Positions 27,081-36,893 of a stretch of DNA of 64,000 nt are shown piece after piece. Every line of letters begins with the position of its first letter. Position 1 is the first letter of the stretch. Source of the DNA: Bacteroidales bacterium (GTDB lineage Bacteria; Bacteroidota; Bacteroidia; Bacteroidales; UBA1715); assembly GCA_017642535.1 (NCBI GenBank), contig JAGCOW010000057.1, forward strand, positions 1 through 64,000. The letters are read 5' to 3'. The notes under the pieces were generated by a model. That model did not search any database, was not told the DNA's origin, and saw nothing but the letters and a program-made list of their open reading frames with translations. A program made the position numbers and the translations under genes.

Positions 27081-30000
27081 TTATAAACTTTTATTTTTCT
27101 CCAATGCTTCAATATAATTATTGAATTCGAAGCCCATCACGATTACGTCGTCAACTTGTTCCCAATCGCCTTGCCATTGTTGGAATTGTTTCTTGAGTTC
27201 AATTCCTTGTTTCATCATTGGTAGATGTTGCACCGACAGTATATTGTGTTTGAAATGTTTGAATTTCATTTTCTTTCCCGATTCTCCGCCAAATTGGTCG
27301 GCGTAACCGTCGCTGAACATATAGAAACGGTCTCCTTTTTGAACGCGTATGATTGCCGTTGTGAATAAATTGTCTTGTTCGTTGGACAAGCCCACAGGAT
27401 TTTTATCGCCTCGATACGTGATGAATTGATTGTTGCGGACTAAGAGCATTCGTGTCAACGCACCTGAATATTCAAGTACGCCGGTGTCGGTGTGGAATAC
27501 GCAAATGGAAATGTCCATGCCATCTTTCACTGGTGTCTCGTCGTCCAACTCGTTTTTGGTGAACAGTTCTATCAGCGATTTGTTAAGGTAGTCAAGTATT
27601 TCGGATGCCTTATGGATATTTCGTGACGTGGTGATGTTTCGCAGCAAGTTATCGCCAATGATGGACATGAATGCTCCGGGAACGCCGTGTCCCGTGCAGT
27701 CGGAACAGACGATGAAGATTTTTGTGTCGATTTTGGTAATCCAGTAGAAATCGCCGCTCACAATATCTTTCGGCATATACAATATAAAATAGGAGGGAAT
27801 CAGTTGTTTGAACTTTGCACGAGCTGGCATAATGGCCGACTGGATTCGTTTCGCATAGGTAATGCTGTCGAGAATGTTCTTGTTCTTGACTTCCAGTTCT
27901 TCTTGCTGTAATTCGAGTTGCTCCGTCCATTTCTGACGGTCAAGGATACGTTTGTTTTTTTCTTCAAATTTCTTTGAAATGAGTTTGCTCACCAAGAATA
28001 TGATGAGAAGAATTATACCAATATATATTATAAATGCAGTCTTCGTTCTCCAAAACGGGGCGGGGACAGTAATGATGATTGATTTTTCGTTAGACCAGAT
28101 TCCATCGCTGTTTGAGGCCTTTACCTTCAATGTGTATTTTCCGACAGGGAGTTTTATGATGTTTATGTAGTTTTGATTTTCCAAGTCGATCCACGTGTTG
28201 GTCAAGTCGCTGATGTAGTATTTGTACTGATTCATAAGCGGTTGCGTGAATTCAAGCAATGCAAATGAAATGGTTATGTCGGAATTGTTCCAAGGGATTG
28301 AAATCTTCTGATTGTCTTTCAATTGATTGGTAAATATCTTATTATCAATGGTATATTCCAATTGAAGGAATTCGAAATTTGGTTTTATGGAACTTGCCTT
28401 GATTGAATCGGGATGAAAGATGTTGATTCCTTGTGGACCGCCAAAGAACATGTATCCGTTTGATGCCCGAAACGCCGAATGAGGCGAGAAGTCGTAGTCT
28501 TGTAATCCGTCGTGAATGGAGAATTTCTTATATCGTTCTTCCTCGGGCAGGAATGAAGCCAATCCGTTGTCGGTGCCGAGCCATAGTTCGGTGTCGTTGG
28601 TCAGGACGGAGTAAATCTCGTTTGTCGCCAATCCGTCTTTTGTTGTGAAAAACGTACATTCCAGCGTGCCCGGATTACATTTTATAAGCCCTAAGTTGCT
28701 GCCAATCCAGATGTTCCCGAAATTATCCTCGGTAATATCGTAAATGTGCTTGTTGAGTCCAGCAAGTTTTGTGTCCGAAATCTTTATTTCGTGGAAACTG
28801 TCCGTTTTGTGGTCGTAAAACACAACACCATTTTCGGTGCCGATAAATAGTTTGTTTTTATAATTCTCGTAAAAACAGGTGATTTTATTTGACGGCAACA
28901 AATTTTTGTCAAAATGGATGATTTTATCCTGTGCGATATCATACGAGATTATCCCGTAATTTGTACCTATCCATAGTCGTTCCTGTGAATCGAGAAGCAA
29001 AGCACTGATGCGTTTTTTCGTGATGCAAAACGAATGCAAACTCGGATATTTTTTGTCGATGGAATAGAATTGCCTGTTTGTCGTGTTATAAATCGTAAGA
29101 TAGCCGTTACTTCCGATTAAAATCTCGTTGTCGCTCAATTTTATGATTGAGGTGATATGATTTGTCGGGAAATTGCCCATATCGGCGGCAAAGGTTTGCT
29201 TGGTCTTTTTATCCAAGTCGTAAATCTGAACGCCTCCGAATTTTGTTCCGAAGAAGACGAGATTCCTTTCAATATAAATGGCTGTCGTGTAGTTGTATTT
29301 TCTACCAAATTCACCTTCCTCGTTGCCAATAAGTTGAAACCGTTTCGGCTTTACGTCAAGTTTGTTGAGTCCGTTTTGTGAACCTATCCACAAAATGTTG
29401 CCATTGGCCTTTATAATGCAGTTGGTCTGATTGGTCGAGATGCCTTTTTGCTGTGGTGCGTGAGAAAATTGGTAGAATTGTTTTGTGTCGGTGTTGAAAG
29501 CAAAAACGCCATTGCTTTCAGTCGTAATCCACAGAAAATTAGAGTGATAACCCTCGGCAATACCATTGACGATGGTTTTTATTTTTGTGGAATAATAGTA
29601 TGTGGTAAATGTTTTTTTGTTTTTGTCGAACAGATTTAGGCCATTCCGTGTGCCAATCCAAATTCGTTGTTTTGAATCCTCGAAAATAGACAAAACGTGA
29701 TTGTTGCTCAATTTGTGTGACAAGAATTCATCTTCTTTGAAAAAGATAAAATCATCATTTTCAGGTTCATAATACCCCAAACCGTTTTCGCTTCCAATCC
29801 AGAGTATGCCTTGCGAATCTTGAAAAATAGGGTAGGAATATTGTTCGAATTCTTCTTTGAATATATCTGTTTCAATGGTGTACGAACGAAGTTTGTGCGT
29901 TTTTAGATTTCCACGAGTGATGTTTTGATTTGTTTTTATCCAAATATTTCCTTCGCTGTCGCAAAACACGCTTTGAATGGGGATTTTTGAGAATTGTACC

Positions 30001-30392
30001 AGTGAGGTTGAATCAATTGCAGAACGATTGCACTTGTATGTGTCACGCATAATAAGATTGAGTCCGTAATCGGTGGCAACCCAGATGTTGTGATAAATAT
30101 CTTCGCTAATGCCTAAAATACAATTTGACGAAATGGTTTGTGGATTTTGTGGGTCGTGTTTGAAAATGAGGTAGTTTTTCCCGTCGTAACGGTTCAGGCC
30201 CGAATTAGTGCCAATCCACAAAAATCCTTTGGAATCCTGAAAAATGCACCGCACGTTGTTGTGTGAGAGTCCGTCGCTGTTTGTGATTGTTTCGAACGAC
30301 AATAATCTGCTATTGGGAATATCCTCGGCAAAGCAATTAGGAATAATTGTCAGCAGAATTATTGCTACTATGGAAAGAAATTTTTGAATCAT
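27081..30392 (-). CDS. Periplasmic propeller sensor with SpoIIE/PP2C phosphatase
   Basis: About 1103 residues from MIQKFLSIVAIILL. After a signal peptide come two seven-blade propellers of the two-component-regulator type (repeated GLLWIGTxxGL-like blades such as SKGFLWIGTNSGLNRYDG), a Y_Y_Y domain, one membrane helix (FIIYIGIILLIIFLVSKLI), a coiled coil, and a C-terminal SpoIIE-like PP2C domain with SGDFYWI and CSDCTGHGVPGAFMS. It resembles hybrid sensors but ends in a phosphatase instead of a kinase, so an outside ligand probably controls dephosphorylation of a cytoplasmic anti-sigma-type partner. It follows ubiD by 42 bases. Confidence 0.9.
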   Translation of the reverse strand: MIQKFLSIVAIILLTIIPNCFAEDIPNSRLLSFETITNSDGLSHNNVRCIFQDSKGFLWIGTNSGLNRYDGKNYLIFKHDPQNPQTISSNCILGISEDIYHNIWVATDYGLNLIMRDTYKCNRSAIDSTSLVQFSKIPIQSVFCDSEGNIWIKTNQNITRGNLKTHKLRSYTIETDIFKEEFEQYSYPIFQDSQGILWIGSENGLGYYEPENDDFIFFKEDEFLSHKLSNNHVLSIFEDSKQRIWIGTRNGLNLFDKNKKTFTTYYYSTKIKTIVNGIAEGYHSNFLWITTESNGVFAFNTDTKQFYQFSHAPQQKGISTNQTNCIIKANGNILWIGSQNGLNKLDVKPKRFQLIGNEEGEFGRKYNYTTAIYIERNLVFFGTKFGGVQIYDLDKKTKQTFAADMGNFPTNHITSIIKLSDNEILIGSNGYLTIYNTTNRQFYSIDKKYPSLHSFCITKKRISALLLDSQERLWIGTNYGIISYDIAQDKIIHFDKNLLPSNKITCFYENYKNKLFIGTENGVVFYDHKTDSFHEIKISDTKLAGLNKHIYDITEDNFGNIWIGSNLGLIKCNPGTLECTFFTTKDGLATNEIYSVLTNDTELWLGTDNGLASFLPEEERYKKFSIHDGLQDYDFSPHSAFRASNGYMFFGGPQGINIFHPDSIKASSIKPNFEFLQLEYTIDNKIFTNQLKDNQKISIPWNNSDITISFALLEFTQPLMNQYKYYISDLTNTWIDLENQNYINIIKLPVGKYTLKVKASNSDGIWSNEKSIIITVPAPFWRTKTAFIIYIGIILLIIFLVSKLISKKFEEKNKRILDRQKWTEQLELQQEELEVKNKNILDSITYAKRIQSAIMPARAKFKQLIPSYFILYMPKDIVSGDFYWITKIDTKIFIVCSDCTGHGVPGAFMSIIGDNLLRNITTSRNIHKASEILDYLNKSLIELFTKNELDDETPVKDGMDISICVFHTDTGVLEYSGALTRMLLVRNNQFITYRGDKNPVGLSNEQDNLFTTAIIRVQKGDRFYMFSDGYADQFGGESGKKMKFKHFKHNILSVQHLPMMKQGIELKKQFQQWQGDWEQVDDVIVMGFEFNNYIEALEKNKSL

Positions 30393-30434
30393 CGTGCTAA
30401 TGTACAAAAAAACTCTTTCACGATGTTCATTTTT

Positions 30435-32207
30435 TCAAAAATACGTTTTATATCGCCACGCAGAATCTTTGTCAAAAAGTTTGCGATATTGCATTGAGGG
30501 GGACGGAATAAAATCGCCGAGATGTAACGTATTCCATTTTGAGTCAACGAGTTGTATAGTCGCTTCGTCGCTTGTTACAGGCGTTGGCCAGTCGCGGAGT
30601 TGTTCGTCTTGTTGCTTGGTGCTGCCATCGATGATGAGGCAGTTTCGTTCTATGACGCAGTCGTGGCGAGGATTGTAGTTGTTAAGTACGTTCCAAACGA
30701 TAGATTTTTTGTCATTTTCGTCTAATGTGTTGTCATATAATATAAGACAAGAAATTGTCGGCTCGTTGCTTATCTTTTCTTTTGCTAACTGAATTTTTTG
30801 AGTTTGTTTATCTTGTGCGACGGGTAGGAATACGATTTTGTTCTGTCGTCCTTCGCCTTTTGTTGTCGCGTCAATAGCCATTTTGCTTCCGAAGCCGATG
30901 CTTGGACTTGAATGGTCAAGCACGTCGAGTTGTCCTGACATGATAATTGTGTCGTTGGTTGGGTCGAAGTTGTTTTCAATTGCTTGAAAAACGTCGTTTG
31001 GATTTGTTATGTCGCAATTCTCGTCGACGATTATCAATGTTTTGTTGCTTGCCATCTGGCCGGCTCCCCAAAATGCGTTGATGACTTTTTGTGCTTGTCC
31101 TTCGTACGATTTTTTGATTTTTGCTATCACCAAATTGTGCGAAACGCCCTCGAACGGCATAATGTAGTCTATCAATTCTGGACAAAACAGCATTTTTATC
31201 GGGGCAAGGAAAATTCGTTCCGTCGCTTTCCCAATCCATGCGTCTTCCATAGGTGGAATGCCCACGATTGTTGCTGGATAGACGGCGTTTTTCCTGTGCG
31301 TGATGCACGTGATGTGAAATTTGGGATAATAGTCTGGTAATGAGTAAAATCCGGTGTGGTCGCCAAACGGACCTTCAAGAAATTTTTCTTCGGTTGGGTC
31401 AACGTATCCTTCAAGGACGAAATCTGCGTCGGCAGGCACTTCCAAATTGTTGGTGATACATTTTACCAATGTTACAGGTTTTCGTTGCAAGAAACCGCTC
31501 AACATCTGTTCGTCAACATTTTCGGGAAGTGGGGCGGTGGCTGAAAATATGTTGGTCGGGTCGCCACCAAGAGCCACGCTCACGGGCATTCGTTTGCCCA
31601 GTCGTTTGTATGCCTCATAATGATTTGCCCCTGTCTTATTTTTGTGCCAATGCATTCCAGTCGTTTGACCATCAATTACTTGCATACGATACATTCCCAT
31701 GTTTCTCGCACCGGTTTCCGGGTGTTTGGTAATGACCATCGGCAAGGTTATGAATTTGCCTGCGTCGTGTTTCCAACATTGCAGAATCGGCAGTTTCGTC
31801 AGGTCAACGGTTTCTTCAATCACTTCCTGACATGCTCCACGGCCATTTTTGTGTTTGGGCATCCACGATTTTAGTTCTGCAAGAAGCGGCAGTAATGAAA
31901 GTTTTTCTTTGAGCGTGGTTTTGGGCGACGTAGCTTGGGTGAAAATAGTTTCAATGCGTTGCTTGAGGTCGTCCAACTCGTTACAGTTCAACGCCATACA
32001 AATACGTTTTTGACTACCCAAAGCATTGATTAACAATGGAAAATCCGTCCCATTGTTGGTAAATAGTAACGCTTTATTACGATTTTCAGGAGCTTTTGAA
32101 ATTCTGTCGGTAATTTCGGTTATTTCCAAATCGGTGCTCACACGTTCGGAAACGACGATTAGCTCGTTTTCATCTTGTAGTTTTTGTATGAAAGACGAGA
32201 GCCCCAT
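30435..32207 (-). CDS. UbiD family decarboxylase
   Basis: UbiD enzymes are prenyl-FMN-dependent reversible decarboxylases of aromatic or unsaturated acids. The 590-residue protein carries PVSVALGGDP, the diagnostic EGPFGDHTGFYS, and GKATERIFLAPIKM. In Bacteroidetes enzymes of this length are usually annotated as menaquinone-biosynthesis decarboxylases, a likely but unproven role here. No ubiX-like flavin prenyltransferase is in view. It begins two bases after the small lipoprotein gene at 32210. Confidence 0.9.
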   Translation of the reverse strand: MGLSSFIQKLQDENELIVVSERVSTDLEITEITDRISKAPENRNKALLFTNNGTDFPLLINALGSQKRICMALNCNELDDLKQRIETIFTQATSPKTTLKEKLSLLPLLAELKSWMPKHKNGRGACQEVIEETVDLTKLPILQCWKHDAGKFITLPMVITKHPETGARNMGMYRMQVIDGQTTGMHWHKNKTGANHYEAYKRLGKRMPVSVALGGDPTNIFSATAPLPENVDEQMLSGFLQRKPVTLVKCITNNLEVPADADFVLEGYVDPTEEKFLEGPFGDHTGFYSLPDYYPKFHITCITHRKNAVYPATIVGIPPMEDAWIGKATERIFLAPIKMLFCPELIDYIMPFEGVSHNLVIAKIKKSYEGQAQKVINAFWGAGQMASNKTLIIVDENCDITNPNDVFQAIENNFDPTNDTIIMSGQLDVLDHSSPSIGFGSKMAIDATTKGEGRQNKIVFLPVAQDKQTQKIQLAKEKISNEPTISCLILYDNTLDENDKKSIVWNVLNNYNPRHDCVIERNCLIIDGSTKQQDEQLRDWPTPVTSDEATIQLVDSKWNTLHLGDFIPSPSMQYRKLFDKDSAWRYKTYF

Positions 32208-32209
32208 TG

Positions 32210-32608
32210 TTATTTAACCGCAACAGCTTCGTTGTAATCCTTGTCGGTAATAGAGTAGTAATACACCGTATTATTTGCCTTATCGGACTGACCGACCATT
32301 TCAAAATTGCCATATCGCAAAATGTTGTTTCTTTGTGCCGAATCAACATAGAAATTCAAAACTTTCGCGTCGTCAAAATAGATTTTTGCAGAATCGGGAT
32401 AATTGAAATCAAAGATATTGTCATTTTTTTCATAAAACGAATTTGCTGCGACAGTGATCGTGTCGGAAGACGTTTTGTAATAATAGTACACAACCTTTAC
32501 ATTGTGTTCCGTTTTGTTTTTGATAACATACAAATTGTGATACATAGGAGTTTCGGGGCAAGCAACCAATGCGAACAATGCCACGACGAGAATGACTAAT
32601 TTCTTCAT
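32210..32608 (-). CDS. Small lipoprotein
   Basis: The 132-residue protein has a lipoprotein signal (MKKLVILVVALFALVAC) with Cys 17 as the expected lipidated residue, then a short beta-rich mature part with no recognised family. It is first in a probable operon with ubiD and the propeller phosphatase. A TATATTTG box at 32627 precedes it. Confidence 0.75.
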   Translation of the reverse strand: MKKLVILVVALFALVACPETPMYHNLYVIKNKTEHNVKVVYYYYKTSSDTITVAANSFYEKNDNIFDFNYPDSAKIYFDDAKVLNFYVDSAQRNNILRYGNFEMVGQSDKANNTVYYYSITDKDYNEAVAVK

Positions 32609-32626
32609 AATGCTTCTATTTTTTTA

Positions 32627-32634
32627 CAAATATA
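32627..32634 (-). promoter_or_regulatory. -7 promoter element of lipoprotein-ubiD operon
   Basis: TATATTTG on the minus strand, 18 bases upstream of the lipoprotein start. Confidence 0.5.
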
Positions 32635-32677
32635 CTCATTTTATACAAAATTGAATTTCTTGGCGAAAAAAAACTAA

Positions 32678-32746
32678 ATGCACAACACGCACTTTTTGTG
32701 TGCTGTCGGCGTGAAAAAAACGTGTGATAATGAATTGTTAGGATAA
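32678..32746 (+). pseudogene. Relic of a rhuM gene after internal deletion
   Basis: The 69-base frame encodes MHNTHFLCAVGVKK and ends ELLG. Its first 40 bases match the rhuM gene at 48280-48320 (there MNNTHFLRVVGVK) and its last 20 bases, with the bases after the stop, match the 3' end of rhuM (48994-49020) and the promoter that follows it. About 700 bases of rhuM are missing between. It sits directly before a signal-peptide cassette, exactly as the intact rhuM does at 49020. Confidence 0.75.
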
Positions 32747-32754
32747 TTTTTTTC

Positions 32755-32762
32755 TATTTTTG
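32755..32762 (+). promoter_or_regulatory. Cassette promoter, copy 1
   Basis: TATTTTTG fits TAnnTTTG, with a TTG about 19 bases upstream as a weak -33 element. It is followed by GAACTCC and the signal-peptide start 20 bases later. The same arrangement recurs before most genes of the mosaic region. Confidence 0.6.
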
Positions 32763-32782
32763 AACTCCAAACATTTTTGATT

Positions 32783-35700
32783 TTGAAACTTTTCCGTTAC
32801 ATAGTGCCTGTTCTCTTTCTGTTCCTTTCATTTATAGGAGCTGCACAGACGGAATATACCCGTTATTATGACTATTATTGGAAACCTACTACGGAGAAAA
32901 ATGCCAAATATATGCGGAAAATCACCTATGGCAAGGATGGCAAGCCGCAGGGAATAACTCGTGATTATTATTATGATAGAGATTGGCCAAGTGGAAATCC
33001 CGTAATTCGCTTACGTTGGGAGGGACGTGTTCTTGCCGAAAATCTTAAAACAGGCGAACTTGTACTTGATGGGAAATGTGTCGGGTATAATCTTTTTGGG
33101 GAAATTACAAAGATTGCCAATTATAAAAATGGGGTCTTGCATGGATATTACTATAACGGTGAAAAGGAAGATTATTATAAACCTTGGGGTATTACATACG
33201 GTCATTATGTTGACGGGAAAGAGGAAGGCTGGTTTATCAGTAAACAGAAAGAGGATGTAGTGGCAACTTTGTATCGTAATGGAAGGAAAGTCCATAAAAT
33301 AATAGAGAGTTATAATTTCAAGGACATGCGATATACGTACTTCACAAATGGTTCATATCTTGAGATAAATGGCAATGATTCCGTACTCTATTCCAGTGGG
33401 GGCGAACACATCTATACTGACGAGTATATTTACGACACTATTGCGACAGAACATAAAGTTGTGAAAAGAAGAAGGAGTAAACTGGATACGGTTTCATACA
33501 CAATCTATTGGGACAGGGAATTTAAAAATCCTCAATATTCATATAAAAAAACATATTATGGCATAGAGTGTCTGACTTTTGATTTGTCGGGAAAACTGAT
33601 ACAAAAAGATTCTTTTAATAGTAGAGGATTCCATCAGCAAAAAATAATTGATGGAGACACAAGTTTTATCAATACATATGACAGGGATGGAGAGTTGCAG
33701 AGGAAGGAGTTTTCTTATCTTCAACGGTCTTTTAGCATAGTAAAACGTGACGGAGAATGGGTTTTCGATAAATACGACGAAATTCTTGCAAAAAAAATTG
33801 GAACAAAGTGGGAACTTCCGAAAAAATTAGTTGGTAACAGTTATTGTGTATTTTGGACAGGTGATTATTTGGGGCAGGAAAATCAAACGGTGACGAGGCA
33901 ATGTTTCGACCGTGCCGGACTGAAAATATGCGAAGTTCATATTTTGTGTCAAAAGGAGGGTATGGCTCAAGTTACTGTAACATTCTATGAAAAAGGTGAT
34001 CCGTCGAAAGTTCTTGTACAACGTAGTGGTGTTGTTGACTTAACAAGATGCCCTTATATTTATTCAGAATCTATACGTCTTCCTGATGTGTTTTCTGAAG
34101 TCAGTGGAATTTATTACGATTGTGGAAGTTATGACCTGGTTCCTACGCTTTTGCGGATTACAAAGAAGTACCAGGACGGCATTTTATATGGAATTGAAGA
34201 CAAAGAACGGAATGTTTCCATCGAACCAAAATATAAGGAAATCAGCGGTGTTAAAGGAGGGTATATTATTTGCCGGACAGCTGAATATGACGAACTGCTT
34301 GACGTTTCTCTGAAAAAACAGATCTTTTCAGCTCCTTATATTGAGGATGTTTTTGCAGGTGGCATAGTTGTATTTAGCAATCAGAAAGTGGATACCCCAA
34401 ATCAGAAATATGGTTTGGCGACGGTTGACGGAAAAATACTCGCTCCCTGCGAGTTCGATGCCATCATTACGAAAGATTTTGACAAAGGCATATTTTGGGT
34501 GCGGAAGGCGGGCAAATATGGCACTTATTCACATACTGGAGAATTGATAGCGGCTCCGAAATATGACATTCCATACCATGAGCCATACAACGATCCATAC
34601 TATGAGCCATACTATGAGCCATACTATGAGCATTTCACACGAATGAACATTGCGGGTGTCATGCAAAACGGAAAATACGGCATAATGACAACCGACGGAG
34701 ATTCATACACCAAATGCAAGTTCGACGAAATGATATTGATTGACTCCATAACATACGCAAACGAGGAAACCGACATAGTTGCCGTCGTACGAGTCGGTTC
34801 GCAGTGGGGGGCAATCAATCGTTTTGGCAAATATGTCATTTCTCCGCAGTACGACGATTTGATGCCTCTTGTTCAAGAGGTTGAAACTGAACCTGGAAAA
34901 TATGTGCGTGTTTTGGTATTTGCCGCTCAAAAGAAGAAAAAATGGGGCTCTGTTTCCTCTTCCAATCAAGTACTATTACCGTTCGAATACGAATATATGT
35001 CAACCGATGTGTATAACTCAAAACTTCTGTTAGAAAAAGATTCGTATGTGTATTCAATTGGAGTTTCGGACTTATATGATGGGGTTGATTTTTCTCATTT
35101 TGACAAATATAAAGCAACAAGTAGTGACGAAGAGAATCTGTACGATCCTGTCTATTATTTGGGAACATCCTATGTGGATTATCATAGTAAACATGCCTTC
35201 ACTATTATTACAGATAATAATGGGCGTCAAATTATTCCGCCTTCGTATCAGGAAATGGGTTTTCTTAATAATAACACGAATAACACGAGTTTCATACGGA
35301 AATATATGGATATAAATGGTAATTCTATATATAGATATAAAAAAAAGAATACTGACACTCTGTGTTGGATGTTACCAGCAGGGTTCGAGATAACATCGGT
35401 AAATGGGAAATTGGCAGTTGTGCAGACAAATACAGTGAAAAGATGTTACAAGAGCACTACTAGTGGTTCGAGATTTTGTCCGGATAAGAACAATGCGGTT
35501 TTTCGCAAGGTGGGAATATATGATTTGGAAGAAAAGCGTCTGGTGGTTGACACACTTTACGACATGGTTTATAACCCGACTGTGACAGATTCGTTATTTT
35601 GGGTAAGAAACTATCCTTACAAAGAAGATTTTAAAGCGTATATAAAAGAACGAACAACTGGATACGAAAATCCAGTTTTTACGGCTGCCGATAACCCATA

Positions 35701-36784
35701 TCAAAAGAATTGGCGTTTGTTGTCGTATAAAGGGAAACCCGTAAATTCAGTGGAATACGACTATCCTCATCAAATTTGCGGTTCGCTTGCCAAAGTGGGA
35801 ACAAGGGGAAATTATGGCGTAGTTGATTCAAAGGGACGAGAAATTCTTCCGCAGCATTATGACAATGTTGAATTTTTGAATTATAACTATGTGTTGTTTG
35901 GTAATCAAACATGGGGGCTTGCCGACCGCAACGGAAATGTTTTGTACAAAAATCGATGGACAAATGTTACTCCTTTTATCGGGAATTATTTTGTCGGATT
36001 CGCCGATACTGCCCTTGAGTTCGTAAATACTCGTGGGGAAATTGAGGCCTCGGTTCCGATTGGTAAAATACAGTCGCGTGACTATGATTTGAATCAGTAC
36101 ATTCACGCCCTCGATACGGTTTGTTCAATGACGGCAATTCCTGTCGAGGCACGAAATCAGTTGTTGTTTTTGCATGTTTTGTCGAAATCGTATGACAACA
36201 AAAAGTTAACTTGTAAACTGGATGATGTGGATTTCTCTGAGTTTCTAAATATAAGTGCGGATGAGGATTTTCTCCACCCGTCAATTCGGGGTAATTTCTC
36301 CTCGCCTTACAATTTGTCGCTTCGAGGGCAGACAGAACATACGTTGCAGTTTTTATTTAAGACAAGAGAATCTTTCGAAATATCGGGGGAAAGTATAGCA
36401 ACTTCGGTTGACACTTACAACTATGTGTTTGATGAATTTGGCGTGCATACTGTTGCATTAAAAGATTTGTTCAAGAAAAATGTCGATTATGAAAGTGTGT
36501 TGTCGAATCTTCTTCTGAAAAGAGTAAAGGAGAATTTTATGTATGTTAGCGATTATAAAATTTTTGATCATGAATATATAAAAGAATATGGGAATGATAG
36601 GTTGCTTATACCATATTATGAATTAGTAAAAGATTCCTATATGGTCAATAAGTATGGATTGACATTTTATTTATGTAAAAAAATACCTTCGTATTCGCCG
36701 GAAGTTTTATTGGTTATTCCGTATTTTGAACTACAAGAATACCTTGACTATTCTGGTCCGTTGAAATATTTTCTTGAAGAATGA
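32783..36784 (+). CDS. Giant exported WG/MORN-repeat protein 1
   Basis: About 1333 residues. TTG at 32783 is taken as the start because it matches the ATG of the paralogs (KLFRYIVPVLFLFLS signal peptide, cleavage near GAA). Residues about 25-200 carry MORN/YwqK-like repeats (YKNGVLHGYYY). From about 470 on there are WG repeats such as KYGLATVDGKI, QWGAINRFGKYVISP and TWGLADRNGNV. The end reads YLDYSGPLKYFLEE. A 12-base tandem repeat gives five units of the type PYYE near residue 600. Exported, probably periplasmic or surface; function unknown. Paralogs: 40928 and 50230. Confidence 0.88.
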   Translation: MKLFRYIVPVLFLFLSFIGAAQTEYTRYYDYYWKPTTEKNAKYMRKITYGKDGKPQGITRDYYYDRDWPSGNPVIRLRWEGRVLAENLKTGELVLDGKCVGYNLFGEITKIANYKNGVLHGYYYNGEKEDYYKPWGITYGHYVDGKEEGWFISKQKEDVVATLYRNGRKVHKIIESYNFKDMRYTYFTNGSYLEINGNDSVLYSSGGEHIYTDEYIYDTIATEHKVVKRRRSKLDTVSYTIYWDREFKNPQYSYKKTYYGIECLTFDLSGKLIQKDSFNSRGFHQQKIIDGDTSFINTYDRDGELQRKEFSYLQRSFSIVKRDGEWVFDKYDEILAKKIGTKWELPKKLVGNSYCVFWTGDYLGQENQTVTRQCFDRAGLKICEVHILCQKEGMAQVTVTFYEKGDPSKVLVQRSGVVDLTRCPYIYSESIRLPDVFSEVSGIYYDCGSYDLVPTLLRITKKYQDGILYGIEDKERNVSIEPKYKEISGVKGGYIICRTAEYDELLDVSLKKQIFSAPYIEDVFAGGIVVFSNQKVDTPNQKYGLATVDGKILAPCEFDAIITKDFDKGIFWVRKAGKYGTYSHTGELIAAPKYDIPYHEPYNDPYYEPYYEPYYEHFTRMNIAGVMQNGKYGIMTTDGDSYTKCKFDEMILIDSITYANEETDIVAVVRVGSQWGAINRFGKYVISPQYDDLMPLVQEVETEPGKYVRVLVFAAQKKKKWGSVSSSNQVLLPFEYEYMSTDVYNSKLLLEKDSYVYSIGVSDLYDGVDFSHFDKYKATSSDEENLYDPVYYLGTSYVDYHSKHAFTIITDNNGRQIIPPSYQEMGFLNNNTNNTSFIRKYMDINGNSIYRYKKKNTDTLCWMLPAGFEITSVNGKLAVVQTNTVKRCYKSTTSGSRFCPDKNNAVFRKVGIYDLEEKRLVVDTLYDMVYNPTVTDSLFWVRNYPYKEDFKAYIKERTTGYENPVFTAADNPYQKNWRLLSYKGKPVNSVEYDYPHQICGSLAKVGTRGNYGVVDSKGREILPQHYDNVEFLNYNYVLFGNQTWGLADRNGNVLYKNRWTNVTPFIGNYFVGFADTALEFVNTRGEIEASVPIGKIQSRDYDLNQYIHALDTVCSMTAIPVEARNQLLFLHVLSKSYDNKKLTCKLDDVDFSEFLNISADEDFLHPSIRGNFSSPYNLSLRGQTEHTLQFLFKTRESFEISGESIATSVDTYNYVFDEFGVHTVALKDLFKKNVDYESVLSNLLLKRVKENFMYVSDYKIFDHEYIKEYGNDRLLIPYYELVKDSYMVNKYGLTFYLCKKIPSYSPEVLLVIPYFELQEYLDYSGPLKYFLEE
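34571..34630 (+). repeat. 12-bp in-frame tandem repeat
   Basis: Five units of CCATACTATGAG or close variants encode repeated Pro-Tyr-x-Glu/Asp. The three rightmost units are identical. The repeat keeps the frame, so copy-number change would lengthen or shorten the protein without breaking it. Paralog 40928 lacks the array at the matching place. Confidence 0.8.
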
Positions 36785-36884
36785 AACTTTTTCGTTACAT
36801 AGTGCCCATTCTCTTTCTGTTCTGCTCGCTTGCGGGCAAGGCAACCACGAAGCCGACGGTTTCAAAACGTTGAAAGAGTGCTAA
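36781..36884 (+). pseudogene. Deletion relic of a cassette gene
   Basis: ATG at 36781 overlaps the previous stop as ATGA and gives a clean signal peptide start (MKLFRYIVPILFLFCSLAGK), matching the gene at 47416. The sequence then jumps to a copy of that gene's last 40 bases (encoding HEADGFKTLKEC in another frame, against YEADGFKTLKDW at 47982). About 460 bases are missing and the junction is out of frame, so the 30-codon reading frame stops at 36873. Confidence 0.8.
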
Positions 36885-36893
36885 CGCCGTAAC

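Noticed and set aside
36745-36784. SGPLKYFLEE as a sorting signal such as a type IX secretion C-terminal domain
   Set aside because: It is far too short and lacks the beta-sandwich pattern of those domains; it is better explained by conserved junction DNA.
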